A stretch of DNA of 15,900 bases from JASHVB01 sp049522565 (GCA_049522565.1 JBEKNT010000129.1:1-15900); one strand, 5' to 3'; positions 1-6,996 are shown, numbered from the stretch's first letter. The notes: generated by a model from the letters alone, not told the origin. A program made the numbers and translations.

Positions 1-52
1 CTCTACCGTCTGCCGGCGCCACCGTTTGTTGGCTCTACCGTCTGCTGGCGCC
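1..52. repeat. Two-copy imperfect 20-bp direct repeat
   Basis: CTCTACCGTCTGCCGGCGCC at 1-20 recurs at 33-52 with one substitution (C to T at the fourteenth base), giving a period of 32 bp. The copies lie just downstream of the amidohydrolase stop codon at 58-60. Because copy 1 begins at the first base of the window, a longer tandem array could continue outside it. Function is unknown; with only two visible copies and a 12-bp interval it does not resemble a CRISPR. Confidence 0.6.
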
Positions 53-57
53 GGAGC

Positions 58-864
58 CTATCGCCATCCCAGCCACTCGCGCACGCCTTGGCCCATTACC
101 AGCTCCAGATCATGGCCCTTCAACCACGGCAGTTCCTCAGTAAACATCGTTACGCACTGGCGGTACGAACACGGCATGCGGGTAATGTCGGTACCCCAGA
201 AGAAGCGGTGCGGACCGTACGCATCGAAAATGCGATGCAGTCCGTCGTGGATATTCCGAAACGGATATGCCGCGGTGGAATAGCCGGGCGCGCCGGTTGC
301 CTTGATCGCCACGTTCGGCAGCTTCGCCAGCGGAAGCAATTCGTCCAGATTGCCGAACGCCGCGGCGTCCTTTTCCGACCGCACCAGGCCCAGATGATCG
401 ATGAGCAATTTCAGGTTCGGATGCTGTTGCGCGATGCGTTTGAAAGTTGGCAGGAACCGTCCGGCCATCGTTGCCACCGGCAGCCCGGCACGTTCCGCCG
501 CCGGCCACAGCCAATCCATCGTTCCATCTTCGTGCCAGGTCTGCTGCTCTGGACGGATCAGCGCCCAGCGCAGCCCCACCATGCCGGGGCGCTGCTTCCA
601 CGTGTCCACCAGCGCGCGGCTCTCCGGCTTGTCGAGCGGAAACCAGCCGAGGCTGCAGAACTTGTCGGGATATGTCAGCGCCGCTTCGACCGCGACCTCG
701 TTCGAGCCCGGGTCCCAACTCGGCGGATGCAGCACCGCGCCGTGCACGCCGGCGGCGTCCATCTCCTTGATCAGTTGCTCGGCGGTGAACACCGACGTCT
801 GCCGATGATGTCCGCTGGGCGTGCCGCTGCCCCAGATATGCACCTGCGCGTCGATGATCTGCAT
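58..864 (-). CDS. Amidohydrolase family protein (COG3618 / Amidohydro_2 type)
   Basis: A 268-residue protein of the metal-dependent amidohydrolase superfamily, in the branch that includes 2-pyrone-4,6-dicarboxylate lactonase and other lactone hydrolases. It opens with MQIIDAQVHIW, the D-x-x-x-H-x-W strand-1 signature (H9). An internal LLIDHLGL gives D156/H157, and FFWGTDITRMP near the C-terminus gives D226, a likely metal or catalytic aspartate. The length suits a single TIM-barrel domain and the protein should be cytoplasmic. The ATG at 864 is preferred over longer upstream reading because GGAGG lies 9 nt ahead of it and family homology begins there. The gene is divergent from surE across about 120 bp. 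The substrate cannot be told from sequence; hydrolysis of a lactone or cyclic carboxylate is the family expectation. No pathway partner is adjacent. Confidence 0.85.
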   Translation of the reverse strand: MQIIDAQVHIWGSGTPSGHHRQTSVFTAEQLIKEMDAAGVHGAVLHPPSWDPGSNEVAVEAALTYPDKFCSLGWFPLDKPESRALVDTWKQRPGMVGLRWALIRPEQQTWHEDGTMDWLWPAAERAGLPVATMAGRFLPTFKRIAQQHPNLKLLIDHLGLVRSEKDAAAFGNLDELLPLAKLPNVAIKATGAPGYSTAAYPFRNIHDGLHRIFDAYGPHRFFWGTDITRMPCSYRQCVTMFTEELPWLKGHDLELVMGQGVREWLGWR

Positions 865-986
865 GGCCGATGTCCTCCGGTTGGTTGGTGCCATGCTGGC
901 CGGCCGGGCGAGGCCGCGCAACCGCCTCTGGACGCGGCGGAAGCCAGCGGCCAAACAGAACGCCGCCATATAGCTGGAGCCTGCCT
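865..986. other. Divergent intergenic region between the amidohydrolase gene and surE
   Basis: This 122-bp spacer must hold the start signals for both divergent genes. The amidohydrolase Shine-Dalgarno (CCTCC on the plus strand) is at its left end and GGAG for surE is at 976-979. I see no convincing -35/-10 pair, operator palindrome or hairpin. Confidence 0.4.
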
Positions 987-1763
987 GTGCTGGACCGAAT
1001 CCTGTTGACCAACGATGACGGCATCGACGCGCCCGGGCTCGCGGTGCTGGAACACATCGCCGCCGAACTGGCACACGAAGTCTGGGTGGTGGCGCCGGAA
1101 CACGACCAGAGCGGCGTGTCGCACGCGATCAGCCTGCATCACCCGTTGCGCGTCAGTCACCAGGGAACTCGCCGATTCGGCATCAACGGCACGCCGGGCG
1201 ACTGCGCTGTGATGGGTGTGTGCCATCTGATGGCGGAGGCACCGCCGCAACTGATCCTGTCCGGCGTCAATCGCGGCCTGAATTTGGGCATGGAGACCGT
1301 GTTCTCCGGCACCGTTGGCGGCGCGATGACCGGCATGATGCTCGGGATTCCGTCGATCGGACTAAGCCAGGCCTTCAAGGATCGCAACAACGTGCCGTGG
1401 GACACCGCGCGCTCGCTCGGTGCGCGCGTGGTGCGCGAGTTGCTGGTGATCGGCTGGGGCAAGGACGCGTGCCTGAACGTGAACTTTCCGCCGCTGCCGG
1501 TGGATGAGGTCGGGCCGATGACGCTGGCCCGGCAGGGCGTCGGTATGGTTGCCGGCATGCATGTGGAAACGCGTACCGATCCGCGCGGCATGACGTATCA
1601 CTGGCTGAACTTCCGCCGCGGAGATCGCGCGCAGGGGCCGGAAAGCGACTATGATGCGATGCGCGCGGGGAAGATCGTGGTGACGCCGCTGCGTTACGAC
1701 CGTACGGACGAGGACGCCTATCGTGCGCTGGCCGACAAGCTGCCGCGGTTCACCGGCGCCTGA
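987..1763 (+). CDS. surE: 5'/3'-nucleotidase SurE
   Basis: SurE is a divalent-metal-dependent phosphatase that removes phosphate from nucleoside 5'- and 3'-monophosphates; some members also act on short polyphosphate. This 258-residue protein is full length for the family. The N-terminal ILLTNDDGIDAPG carries the metal-binding pair D10/D11. S42 follows in EHDQSGVSHAIS, and N95 in LSGVNRGLNLG completes the metal site, matching D8/D9/S39/N92 of the Escherichia coli enzyme. A GTG start at 987 is chosen because family homology begins exactly there and GGAG sits 7 nt upstream; no in-frame ATG is close. In many proteobacteria surE neighbours pcm or nlpD, but here it stands alone, divergent from an amidohydrolase gene and convergent with an aminotransferase gene. 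It should act in the cytoplasm. Confidence 0.95.
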   Translation: MLDRILLTNDDGIDAPGLAVLEHIAAELAHEVWVVAPEHDQSGVSHAISLHHPLRVSHQGTRRFGINGTPGDCAVMGVCHLMAEAPPQLILSGVNRGLNLGMETVFSGTVGGAMTGMMLGIPSIGLSQAFKDRNNVPWDTARSLGARVVRELLVIGWGKDACLNVNFPPLPVDEVGPMTLARQGVGMVAGMHVETRTDPRGMTYHWLNFRRGDRAQGPESDYDAMRAGKIVVTPLRYDRTDEDAYRALADKLPRFTGA

Positions 1764-1918
1764 GGGCGCGGAACAGCGCGAGGGTAACCGCGACATCCAC
1801 AGCCCCCTGTCATGCCGATGCAGGTCGGCCTCCGCGGCGTTGATGCAAGTACCAAGACAAGTCGTGGCTGCCAGGCGGCGCCGGCATGACGCGGGTAGCG
1901 GCGGTGGATCGTAGATTC
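1764..1918. other. Convergent intergenic region, no clear terminator
   Basis: This 155-bp region separates the 3' ends of surE (plus) and the aminotransferase gene (minus). I expected a bidirectional terminator but see no GC-rich hairpin followed by a T or A tract. Termination may be Rho-dependent or occur elsewhere. Confidence 0.4.
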
Positions 1919-3313
1919 CTACAACTCCAGTCGCCGCACATAGGCGGCGGTTTCGTCCAACGCGCGGCCGAGGCGCGCCAGTAATTCGTCGATCTCCGCG
2001 TCCGTGATGATCAGCGGCGGACTGAGTACCAGCAGTTCCCCGCGCCCGCGCATCAGCAGTCCCTGTGCGTGCGCACATTTCTCGAAGAACATTCCCACGC
2101 CGGCCTTCGCATCGAACGACTGCTTCGTCGCCTTGTCGCGCACCAGCTCCAGGCCGGCCATCAGTCCGACGCCGCGCACGTCGCCCACCAGCGGATGCTC
2201 AAGCAACCGCCGCAACCCCGCCTGGAACCGCGGCGCCACGGTTCGCACATGGCCGAGGATGTCGCGTTCCTCGTAGATCTTCAGCGTCTCCAGTGCCACC
2301 GCCGCACAGACCGGATGGCCGGAATAGGTGAAGCCGTGGGTAAAGCTCGCCAGCTTCTCGCTGTTCGACGCCAGCCCCTGATACAGCTTCTCGTTGATGA
2401 TCGTGGCGGAGATCGGCAGGTAGGCGGAGGACAGCGACTTCGCCACCGTCATAATGTCCGGGGCGATGGCGAACGTCTCGCAGCCGAACATGTTGCCGGT
2501 GCGGCCGAAACCGCAGATGACCTCGTCGGCGATGAACAGCACGTCATGCTTGCGCAGCACCTCCTGGATCTTGGCGAAATAGCCGCGTGGCGGCACCACG
2601 ACGCCACCCGATCCTTGCACCGGTTCGGCAATGAATGCTGCCACCGTGTCGGGACCCTCGCGTTCGATCAGCGCGTCGAGGTTCTCCGCCATACGGGCCG
2701 AAAAATCCTCCTCGCTCTCGCCCGGTTTCGCGCCGCGATAGAAGTTCGGGCAGTCGGTGTGCCGGATCCCGGCGATCGGCAGGTCGAAGTCGAGATGCAT
2801 GAACGGCAGGCCGGCCAGGCTGGCGGAAGCGATGGTCGAGCCGTGATAGCCCTTCATGCGGGCAATGATCTTCTTCTTGCGCGGGCGGCCGATGGCGTTG
2901 TTGTAGTACCAGACCAGCTTCACCGCGGTGTCGTTGGCCTCGGAGCCGGAGTTGTTGAAGAACACCTTCGACATCGGTACCGGCATCAGCCCGATCAGCT
3001 TTTCCGCGAGCATGATCGCCGTCGGATGCGACCGCTGGCCGAACGTGGATGCATAGGGCAGTTCCAGCATCTGCCGGTACGCCGCCTCGGCCAGGCGCTT
3101 TTCGCTGAACCCGAGGCTGACGCACCATAGTCCGCCCATGGCGTCGATGTACTCTCGCCCCGCCTCGTCGGTGACATGAATGCCGCGGCCGCTGGTGATG
3201 ACGAACGGGCCCTCGCTCTCCAGGTGCCGCATGTTGGTGAACGGGTGCAGATGATAGGCGATGTCGCGTGCCGCATTGGTCACGTTGTCGCCGTGTTCCG
3301 GGGGCTCGGGCAT
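1919..3313 (-). CDS. Class III PLP-dependent aminotransferase (omega-transaminase-like)
   Basis: A 464-residue fold-type I, class III aminotransferase, full length for the family. DAMGGLWCVSLGF near the N-terminus is the usual substrate-site segment. NNSGSEANDTAVKL is the phosphate-cup loop. LFIADEVICGFGRTG supplies the cofactor-contacting aspartate D263, and MTVAKSLSSAYLP supplies the Schiff-base lysine K292. The WCVSLGF and YASTFGQRSHP segments recall the pyruvate-dependent omega-amine or putrescine transaminases often annotated as aspartate aminotransferase family. The actual amino donor cannot be assigned. The ATG at 3313 has a weak GGAAG 8 nt upstream; a later methionine in NMRHLESEGPF would be too short to keep the conserved HLHPFTNM lead-in. 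No operon partner is visible: the next genes are convergent surE and, beyond a 371-bp gap, the secreted low-complexity protein. Confidence 0.9.
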   Translation of the reverse strand: MPEPPEHGDNVTNAARDIAYHLHPFTNMRHLESEGPFVITSGRGIHVTDEAGREYIDAMGGLWCVSLGFSEKRLAEAAYRQMLELPYASTFGQRSHPTAIMLAEKLIGLMPVPMSKVFFNNSGSEANDTAVKLVWYYNNAIGRPRKKKIIARMKGYHGSTIASASLAGLPFMHLDFDLPIAGIRHTDCPNFYRGAKPGESEEDFSARMAENLDALIEREGPDTVAAFIAEPVQGSGGVVVPPRGYFAKIQEVLRKHDVLFIADEVICGFGRTGNMFGCETFAIAPDIMTVAKSLSSAYLPISATIINEKLYQGLASNSEKLASFTHGFTYSGHPVCAAVALETLKIYEERDILGHVRTVAPRFQAGLRRLLEHPLVGDVRGVGLMAGLELVRDKATKQSFDAKAGVGMFFEKCAHAQGLLMRGRGELLVLSPPLIITDAEIDELLARLGRALDETAAYVRRLEL

Positions 3314-3366
3314 GGGGCTGGCTTCCGAATGATCCGACAGCAGCTAAGCAGGGTTTTCCGAGCCGT

Positions 3367-3428
3367 GCCACCGTGGCCAGGCAACGGGACAGCGCTGCTT
3401 GCCACAAGGGCGGGACGCCACCGTGGCC
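3367..3428. repeat. Two copies of the near-palindrome GCCACCGTGGCC
   Basis: GCCACCGTGGCC occurs at 3367-3378 and 3417-3428, exactly 50 nt apart. The core GCCAC-C-GTGGC is an inverted repeat. Both copies lie 54-115 bp upstream of the aminotransferase start, either in its promoter region or in its untranslated leader. An operator pair is possible, but chance is not excluded in DNA this GC-rich. Confidence 0.3.
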
Positions 3429-3465
3429 TGCCGGGCGGTCGGTCTGTCAGGGGGAATCGTCTTTA

Positions 3466-3493
3466 TTGGACGCTCCGATCCTGCAAGTAGCAT
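3466..3493 (+). promoter_or_regulatory. Possible plus-strand promoter of the orphan terminator transcript
   Basis: TTGGAC at 3466-3471 and TAGCAT at 3488-3493 are separated by 16 bp, a plausible sigma-70-like pair with a weak -10 box. It points towards the terminator at 3590-3624, with a start predicted near 3500. The match is modest. Confidence 0.2.
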
Positions 3494-3505
3494 CAATTTA
3501 GAGAA

Positions 3506-3546
3506 TTTATACGAGTATTCAACCAATGAAACCAAGTTGCAACCAA
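3506..3546 (-). promoter_or_regulatory. Possible minus-strand promoter for the aminotransferase gene, with triple AACCAA motif
   Basis: On the minus strand TTGGTT (3535-3530) and TATAAA (3511-3506) are 18 bp apart in the only AT-rich patch of the region, with a predicted start near 3499 and a leader of about 185 nt to the aminotransferase ATG. The plus-strand hexamer AACCAA occurs three times, at 3521-3526, 3530-3535 and 3541-3546, spaced 9 and 11 nt, roughly one helical turn each. The middle copy doubles as the -35 box. A regulator bound to this array would overlap the promoter. Confidence 0.3.
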
Positions 3547-3589
3547 TGCCGTGCCAAATGTCGCGCACCCGGTAATTCTCCGCTCCCTG

Positions 3590-3624
3590 GGGTGCGTTGC
3601 CCAAGGCAACGCACCCATTTTTTT
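3590..3624 (+). terminator. Rho-independent terminator, plus strand
   Basis: A perfect 12-bp stem pairs GGGTGCGTTGCC (3590-3601) with GGCAACGCACCC (3605-3616) across a CAA loop. One A and seven consecutive T residues (3618-3624) follow. The T tract follows the stem only when read on the plus strand. On the minus strand the stem is followed by CCAGGG, so it is not a good terminator for the minus-strand low-complexity gene ending at 3685. Confidence 0.75.
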
Positions 3625-3684
3625 GTCTTGACGGTGAGCGCGTCGGGTCCGGCTGGCGCACCCCGGCCCGGCCCTCGCTCGCGG

Positions 3685-4185
3685 TCAGTGGCCGCCGGCA
3701 GCGCCGCTTGCGCCGCCACCTACCGAGCCGGCCGTGCCAGTGGCGCCGGCTGTCGAGCCGGTCGACATCGCCCCGGAATTCATCCCGAGATTCGACCCGG
3801 TCGGGGCCGAAGACGGACTGTTGTTGGAGCCGACGGTCGTATTGTAGCCCGTCGAACCCGTCATCCCGGTGCTGTTCGTGCTGCTGTCGCTGGAAGTGTT
3901 CGCCCCCATGCCGCCGACACTGCCACTGCCGGTTGCATCGGTGCTGGCCATGCCGGTTCCGGTCGTGCCGACCGTCCCGGTGGAGCCGCTGCCCATAACG
4001 CCGTTCGCCGTGCCGCTGTCGCCGCCCGTGCCACCGATCCCGGCGCCGCCGCTGGAAGCACCGGCCGCGCCCGCGCCGCCCGCACCGCCACCGCCCGCAC
4101 CGCCGCCGCCAGCCGCCATGGCGCCAACCATCGGGGCCGCGACCAGCGCTGCCGCCAATGCTATCGCCTTCGTCCTGTTCAGCAT
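3685..4185 (-). CDS. Secreted Gly/Ala/Ser/Thr-rich low-complexity protein, function unknown
   Basis: A 166-residue protein not matched to any family I know. MLNRTKAIALAAALVAAPMVGAMA is a textbook Sec signal peptide: positive n-region, hydrophobic core, and A22-M23-A24 cleavage site. The mature part is almost entirely Gly, Ala, Ser, Thr and Asn, beginning with glycine clusters and continuing with GSTGT/GTTGTG-like steps. It has no Cys or Trp and ends GAAGGH. A disordered cell-envelope or extracellular protein is the simplest reading. AAGGA stands 6 nt before the ATG, supporting this start. It lies 84 nt downstream of treY on the same strand, so it could be the last gene of that operon or have its own promoter. 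Low-complexity coding DNA makes homology hard to judge, but the signal peptide and ribosome-binding site together argue that it is real. Confidence 0.7.
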   Translation of the reverse strand: MLNRTKAIALAAALVAAPMVGAMAAGGGGAGGGGAGGAGAAGASSGGAGIGGTGGDSGTANGVMGSGSTGTVGTTGTGMASTDATGSGSVGGMGANTSSDSSTNSTGMTGSTGYNTTVGSNNSPSSAPTGSNLGMNSGAMSTGSTAGATGTAGSVGGGASGAAGGH

Positions 4186-4204
4186 GGATTGTCCTTTCCG
4201 CTTC

Positions 4205-4226
4205 GCCGCGCGGTCGGCCGCGCGGC
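4205..4226. promoter_or_regulatory. GC-rich hairpin in the leader of the low-complexity gene
   Basis: GCCGCGCGG (4205-4213) and CCGCGCGGC (4218-4226) form a perfect 9-bp stem with a four-base loop, TCGG on the plus strand. It sits between the treY stop and the Shine-Dalgarno of the secreted protein, ending 9 nt before that AAGGA. No T tract follows on either strand, so it is not an ordinary terminator. It could stabilise a processed 3' mRNA or modulate translation. Confidence 0.4.
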
Positions 4227-4269
4227 TGCACAGATTGCAACGCGCGGCATGCGGTCCGACGCCATCGCA

Positions 4270-6996
4270 TCACGCGGATTCAACCGTGCAGTGCAGCGAA
4301 ACTGGGCAATCCCGCAGCAGCCCGCCGACCGGCAGCCTCGCCGCCAGTGGCATGCCAGCGGCGTCCCCGAGTGTATCGAACAGGCGGCGACCGACGTATT
4401 CGGTAGGGCAGAGAAGGGCCGTATCTTGCCATGCGGTCGGCGGGATGGTGATGGCGTTGCGGTCGGCCAACAGGTGGTGCGGCAGGCGTGGCACCACCGT
4501 CAGGCTGGCCGCGTCGCCGCGGACCCGCATGAAGGCCAGCACATGCCGGGCAAGCGGCCCCGTTGCATCGAGCGGACGGTAGTCCCCCCGGGCAAACAAC
4601 GCCGGCGCGGCGCGGCGCAACGCCAGGGTGCGGGCGATCACCGCCTGCTTCACCCGTCCGTCGCTCCAGGATGTCGCCAGCACTGCCGGCGACGCGTCGG
4701 CGCGCAACGCCTCGATTCGGGCGGCAAAATCCACCGGCCGGCGGTTGTCGGGGTCCACCAGGCTGAAATCCCAGAACTCGGTGCCCTGGAAGAAGTCGGG
4801 GACCCCGGGCACGGTCAGTTTCAGCAGCGTCTGCGCGAGGCCGTTCACTGCTCCGGCTGGGGCGATCCGCCGTGCGAATTGCGCCGCCTCGGCCGCGAAC
4901 GCGCTGCCGGGTGCCAGAAGCGAAAACAGGAAGTCCCGCGCCGCTGCTTCATAGGCTTCGTCCGGCCCGGTCCAGTCGCCTTGCAGCTTCGCCTCGCGGA
5001 TCGCCTTCTGCTGCCAGCCCGCCAGCCGCCCGACGAATTCCTTGCAGCCATCGCTATCGTCGGCCGACAGGGTCATCGGCCAGGCGCCAACGATCATCTG
5101 GTAGAGCTGCGCCTCGTCGCCGGGCGACAGGCCGACCGTCCCCCGTCGATGCGCGGCGTTCGTCTCCATCCAGCCCTGGACTGCCGCCTGCCATGCGTCA
5201 GGAATCTCGGACAGCACCGCCAGGCGCGCGCGCAGATCCTCGCCGCGTTTATGGTCATGCGTCGCGGTCGCCAGCAGCGCGTCCGGGAATTGTGCCCCCC
5301 GCGCGGCGTTGGCGGCGTGGAATTCGGCCGGCTCGGCGCCCAGCCGGGCCGCGTCGAAGCCGACATCATTGCGCGAGAGCAGACGGGCGTAGCGGTAGAA
5401 GGCGGTGTCCTCGACGGCCTTGGCGGCGACCGGCGCGCTAAGCTGCTGGAAGCGCCGCGTTGCCGCCTGGCGGAGTGCGGCGCCCGGCTTGCTCGCGTCC
5501 TCGCCGCCCAGCCAGCGGTCGATCCGGTCCAACACCGGATACAGCGAGATCGGCGCGTTGGCCTTGGCCGCCGCCAGCGCATGGGCGAAGGCGGCCTGGT
5601 CGCCCGGCGAACGCGACGTGCCGGTGTCATAGGTGCGATACACCGGGAAACGCGCCAGCAGCGATAACAAGGCGCGGCGGATCGCCGGCTGGGTGGTGTC
5701 GCGCGTCAGCGGGTCCAACCGGGCGAGGCGATGCAGCGTAGTGGCGGTCGCCTCAAGCTGGGCGTCGAACCCGCGCTCCAGGATCTGCCGCCGCGCCAGC
5801 GCCTCCTCGGTGGCAAAATCCGCCGGGCGGCCACTCACCGCGGACCAGAAGAAGGCCAGCGGCCGTTCGGCTTCCTGGTCGTGCTGCACGGCGTTGACCA
5901 GGTCCATGAAATCGTAGCCGCTGGTACCGTCCACACCCCAATCGGTCGGCATCGCTTCGCCGGCGCCGAGGATTTTCTCCACCACGATATAGGGCCGCGC
6001 AGTGGGGGCACCGGCGGGGCGTTCGGCGGCCAGCGCCTCCAGCCGGGCACGCAGGCGGCGGCAATAGCCAGGCGGGTCGGTCAGGCCGTCCACGTGATCG
6101 ACCCGCATGCCGTCGATCAGCCCCTCGGCGTAGAGGCGGAACAGGGTGGCATGGGTTGCCTCGAACACCTCCTCGCGTTCGATGCGCAAGCCGGCCAGGC
6201 CGTTGATGTCGAAGAAGCGGCGCCAGTTGATCTCGTCGCCCGCGGTGCCCCACCAGGCCAGGCGGTAGTTCTGCCGTTCGAGCAAGCGATGCAGGCGGGC
6301 ACGACCGTCCCCGGTTGCCGGGTCGTAGGCCGCCGGGCCAAGGACGGCGATCTCGGCATGGTCGCGCGGGGCGATGGGATAGGTGTCGTCGTAGTAGCGG
6401 ACGATCGGCGCGCCGGCGGCATCCCGGTCGAGTTGCAGGTCTCCCGTCTGGAGCGCTTCGCCGTAGGGTTGGCCGAGGAAGGGCGCCAGCAGCTTGTTGC
6501 GCAGGGCGGGGTCGGCTGGGCTCCAGTCGATGTCGAAGTAGGCGGCGTAGCGGCTGGCGGGGCCGTGGCGCAGCACGTCCAGCCACCAGGCGTTGTCGCT
6601 GCCGCCGACCGCCATGTGGTTGGGCACGATATCTACGATCAGCCCCAGCGCCGCCGCACGCAGCGTCGCGACGAGGTCGCGCAATCCGGCCTCGCCGCCG
6701 AGTTCCGGGTTGACCTGGGTCGGATCGACCACGTCGTAGCCGTGCATTGAGCCGGCCCGGGCGGTGAGGATCGGCGACGCATACAGGTGGCTGATGCCGA
6801 GGTCGGCGAGGTAGGGGACCAGGCGCGCGGCGTCGGCGAAGGTGAAGCCGGCATGGAGCTGCAGGCGCATCGTGGCGCGGGGCGGGGTGCCTCGCCCGCT
6901 TCCCCCAGTCCCCTCCCACTGGGGGAGTGAGGAAGGCACTCCCCCTCCCCCTGTGGGATGGGGCTGGGGGGAGGGGTCGAGCCGCACAGCACTCAC
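4270..6996 (-). CDS. treY: Maltooligosyltrehalose synthase (TreY)
   Basis: TreY is a GH13 glucosylmutase that turns the reducing-end alpha-1,4 bond of a maltooligosaccharide into an alpha,alpha-1,1 bond, giving maltooligosyltrehalose for TreZ. RLQLHAGFTFADAARLVPYL and SHLYASPILTARAGSMHGYD are family N-terminal signatures. With the start used here (908 residues) the catalytic set is D300 in GMRVDHVDG, E340 in VVEKILGAGE and D581 in TATHDHKRGED. VPGVPDFFQGTE and DNRRPVDF lie further on. The start is uncertain. GTG at 6996 overlaps the malQ stop as GTGA, but then about 37 residues are encoded by a palindromic element. GTG 6939 and ATG 6870 are in-frame alternatives (889 and 866 residues). Family members usually read P-x-ATYRLQL, and here PRATMRLQL extends upstream of ATG 6870, favouring an upstream start. 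The C-terminus ends at 4270, 84 nt before the next gene. Confidence 0.93.
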   Translation of the reverse strand: MSAVRLDPSPQPHPTGGGGVPSSLPQWEGTGGSGRGTPPRATMRLQLHAGFTFADAARLVPYLADLGISHLYASPILTARAGSMHGYDVVDPTQVNPELGGEAGLRDLVATLRAAALGLIVDIVPNHMAVGGSDNAWWLDVLRHGPASRYAAYFDIDWSPADPALRNKLLAPFLGQPYGEALQTGDLQLDRDAAGAPIVRYYDDTYPIAPRDHAEIAVLGPAAYDPATGDGRARLHRLLERQNYRLAWWGTAGDEINWRRFFDINGLAGLRIEREEVFEATHATLFRLYAEGLIDGMRVDHVDGLTDPPGYCRRLRARLEALAAERPAGAPTARPYIVVEKILGAGEAMPTDWGVDGTSGYDFMDLVNAVQHDQEAERPLAFFWSAVSGRPADFATEEALARRQILERGFDAQLEATATTLHRLARLDPLTRDTTQPAIRRALLSLLARFPVYRTYDTGTSRSPGDQAAFAHALAAAKANAPISLYPVLDRIDRWLGGEDASKPGAALRQAATRRFQQLSAPVAAKAVEDTAFYRYARLLSRNDVGFDAARLGAEPAEFHAANAARGAQFPDALLATATHDHKRGEDLRARLAVLSEIPDAWQAAVQGWMETNAAHRRGTVGLSPGDEAQLYQMIVGAWPMTLSADDSDGCKEFVGRLAGWQQKAIREAKLQGDWTGPDEAYEAAARDFLFSLLAPGSAFAAEAAQFARRIAPAGAVNGLAQTLLKLTVPGVPDFFQGTEFWDFSLVDPDNRRPVDFAARIEALRADASPAVLATSWSDGRVKQAVIARTLALRRAAPALFARGDYRPLDATGPLARHVLAFMRVRGDAASLTVVPRLPHHLLADRNAITIPPTAWQDTALLCPTEYVGRRLFDTLGDAAGMPLAARLPVGGLLRDCPVSLHCTVESA
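6901..6976. repeat. REP-like palindromic element at the malQ/treY junction
   Basis: Three nested inverted repeats fill these 76 bp: TCCCCCAGT/ACTGGGGGA (6901-6909 and 6918-6926), GGGGGAGTG/CACTCCCCC (6921-6929 and 6937-6945), and CCCCTCCCCC/GGGGGAGGGG (6942-6951 and 6967-6976). The element begins 16 nt after the malQ stop. It shares the CTCCCC-Y-TGTGGGA core with the element at 13146-13259. It has no stop codon in the treY frame, so it may be translated as a Gly/Pro-rich N-terminal stretch. Confidence 0.65.

Larger units (their letters stand above)
3500..3624 (+). ncRNA. Candidate small RNA ending at an intrinsic terminator
   Basis: A strong plus-strand terminator at 3590-3624 has no plus-strand protein gene ahead of it for more than 1.7 kb; surE ends at 1763 and the minus-strand aminotransferase gene intervenes. 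The 125 nt before and including the terminator lie between genes, start in an unusually AT-rich patch (about 3491-3530), and contain CTCCGCTCCC single-strand candidates at 3577-3586 just 5' of the hairpin, which could pair with ribosome-binding sites. I do not recognise an RNA family. The assignment rests on the orphan terminator and a weak promoter, and the terminator could instead block antisense transcription. Confidence 0.25.

Noticed and set aside
1..52. CRISPR array
   Set aside because: Only two imperfect 20-bp copies with a 12-bp interval are seen. There are no cas genes nearby and no regular spacers.
2069..3130. 353-codon plus-strand open frame opposite the aminotransferase gene
   Set aside because: It is an antisense shadow with no domain. 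The minus-strand reading has a full PLP aminotransferase with lysine K292.
3590..3624. Hairpin as terminator of the minus-strand low-complexity gene
   Set aside because: On the minus strand the stem is followed by CCAGGG rather than a T tract; the T run is on the plus-strand side only.
3526..5667. 713-codon plus-strand open frame starting MKPSCNQCRAKC with CxxC pairs
   Set aside because: It runs through an intrinsic terminator at 3590-3624 and then antisense to the low-complexity gene and treY. Its composition is Arg/Ala/Gly/Pro-rich shadow coding, and no Shine-Dalgarno precedes it.
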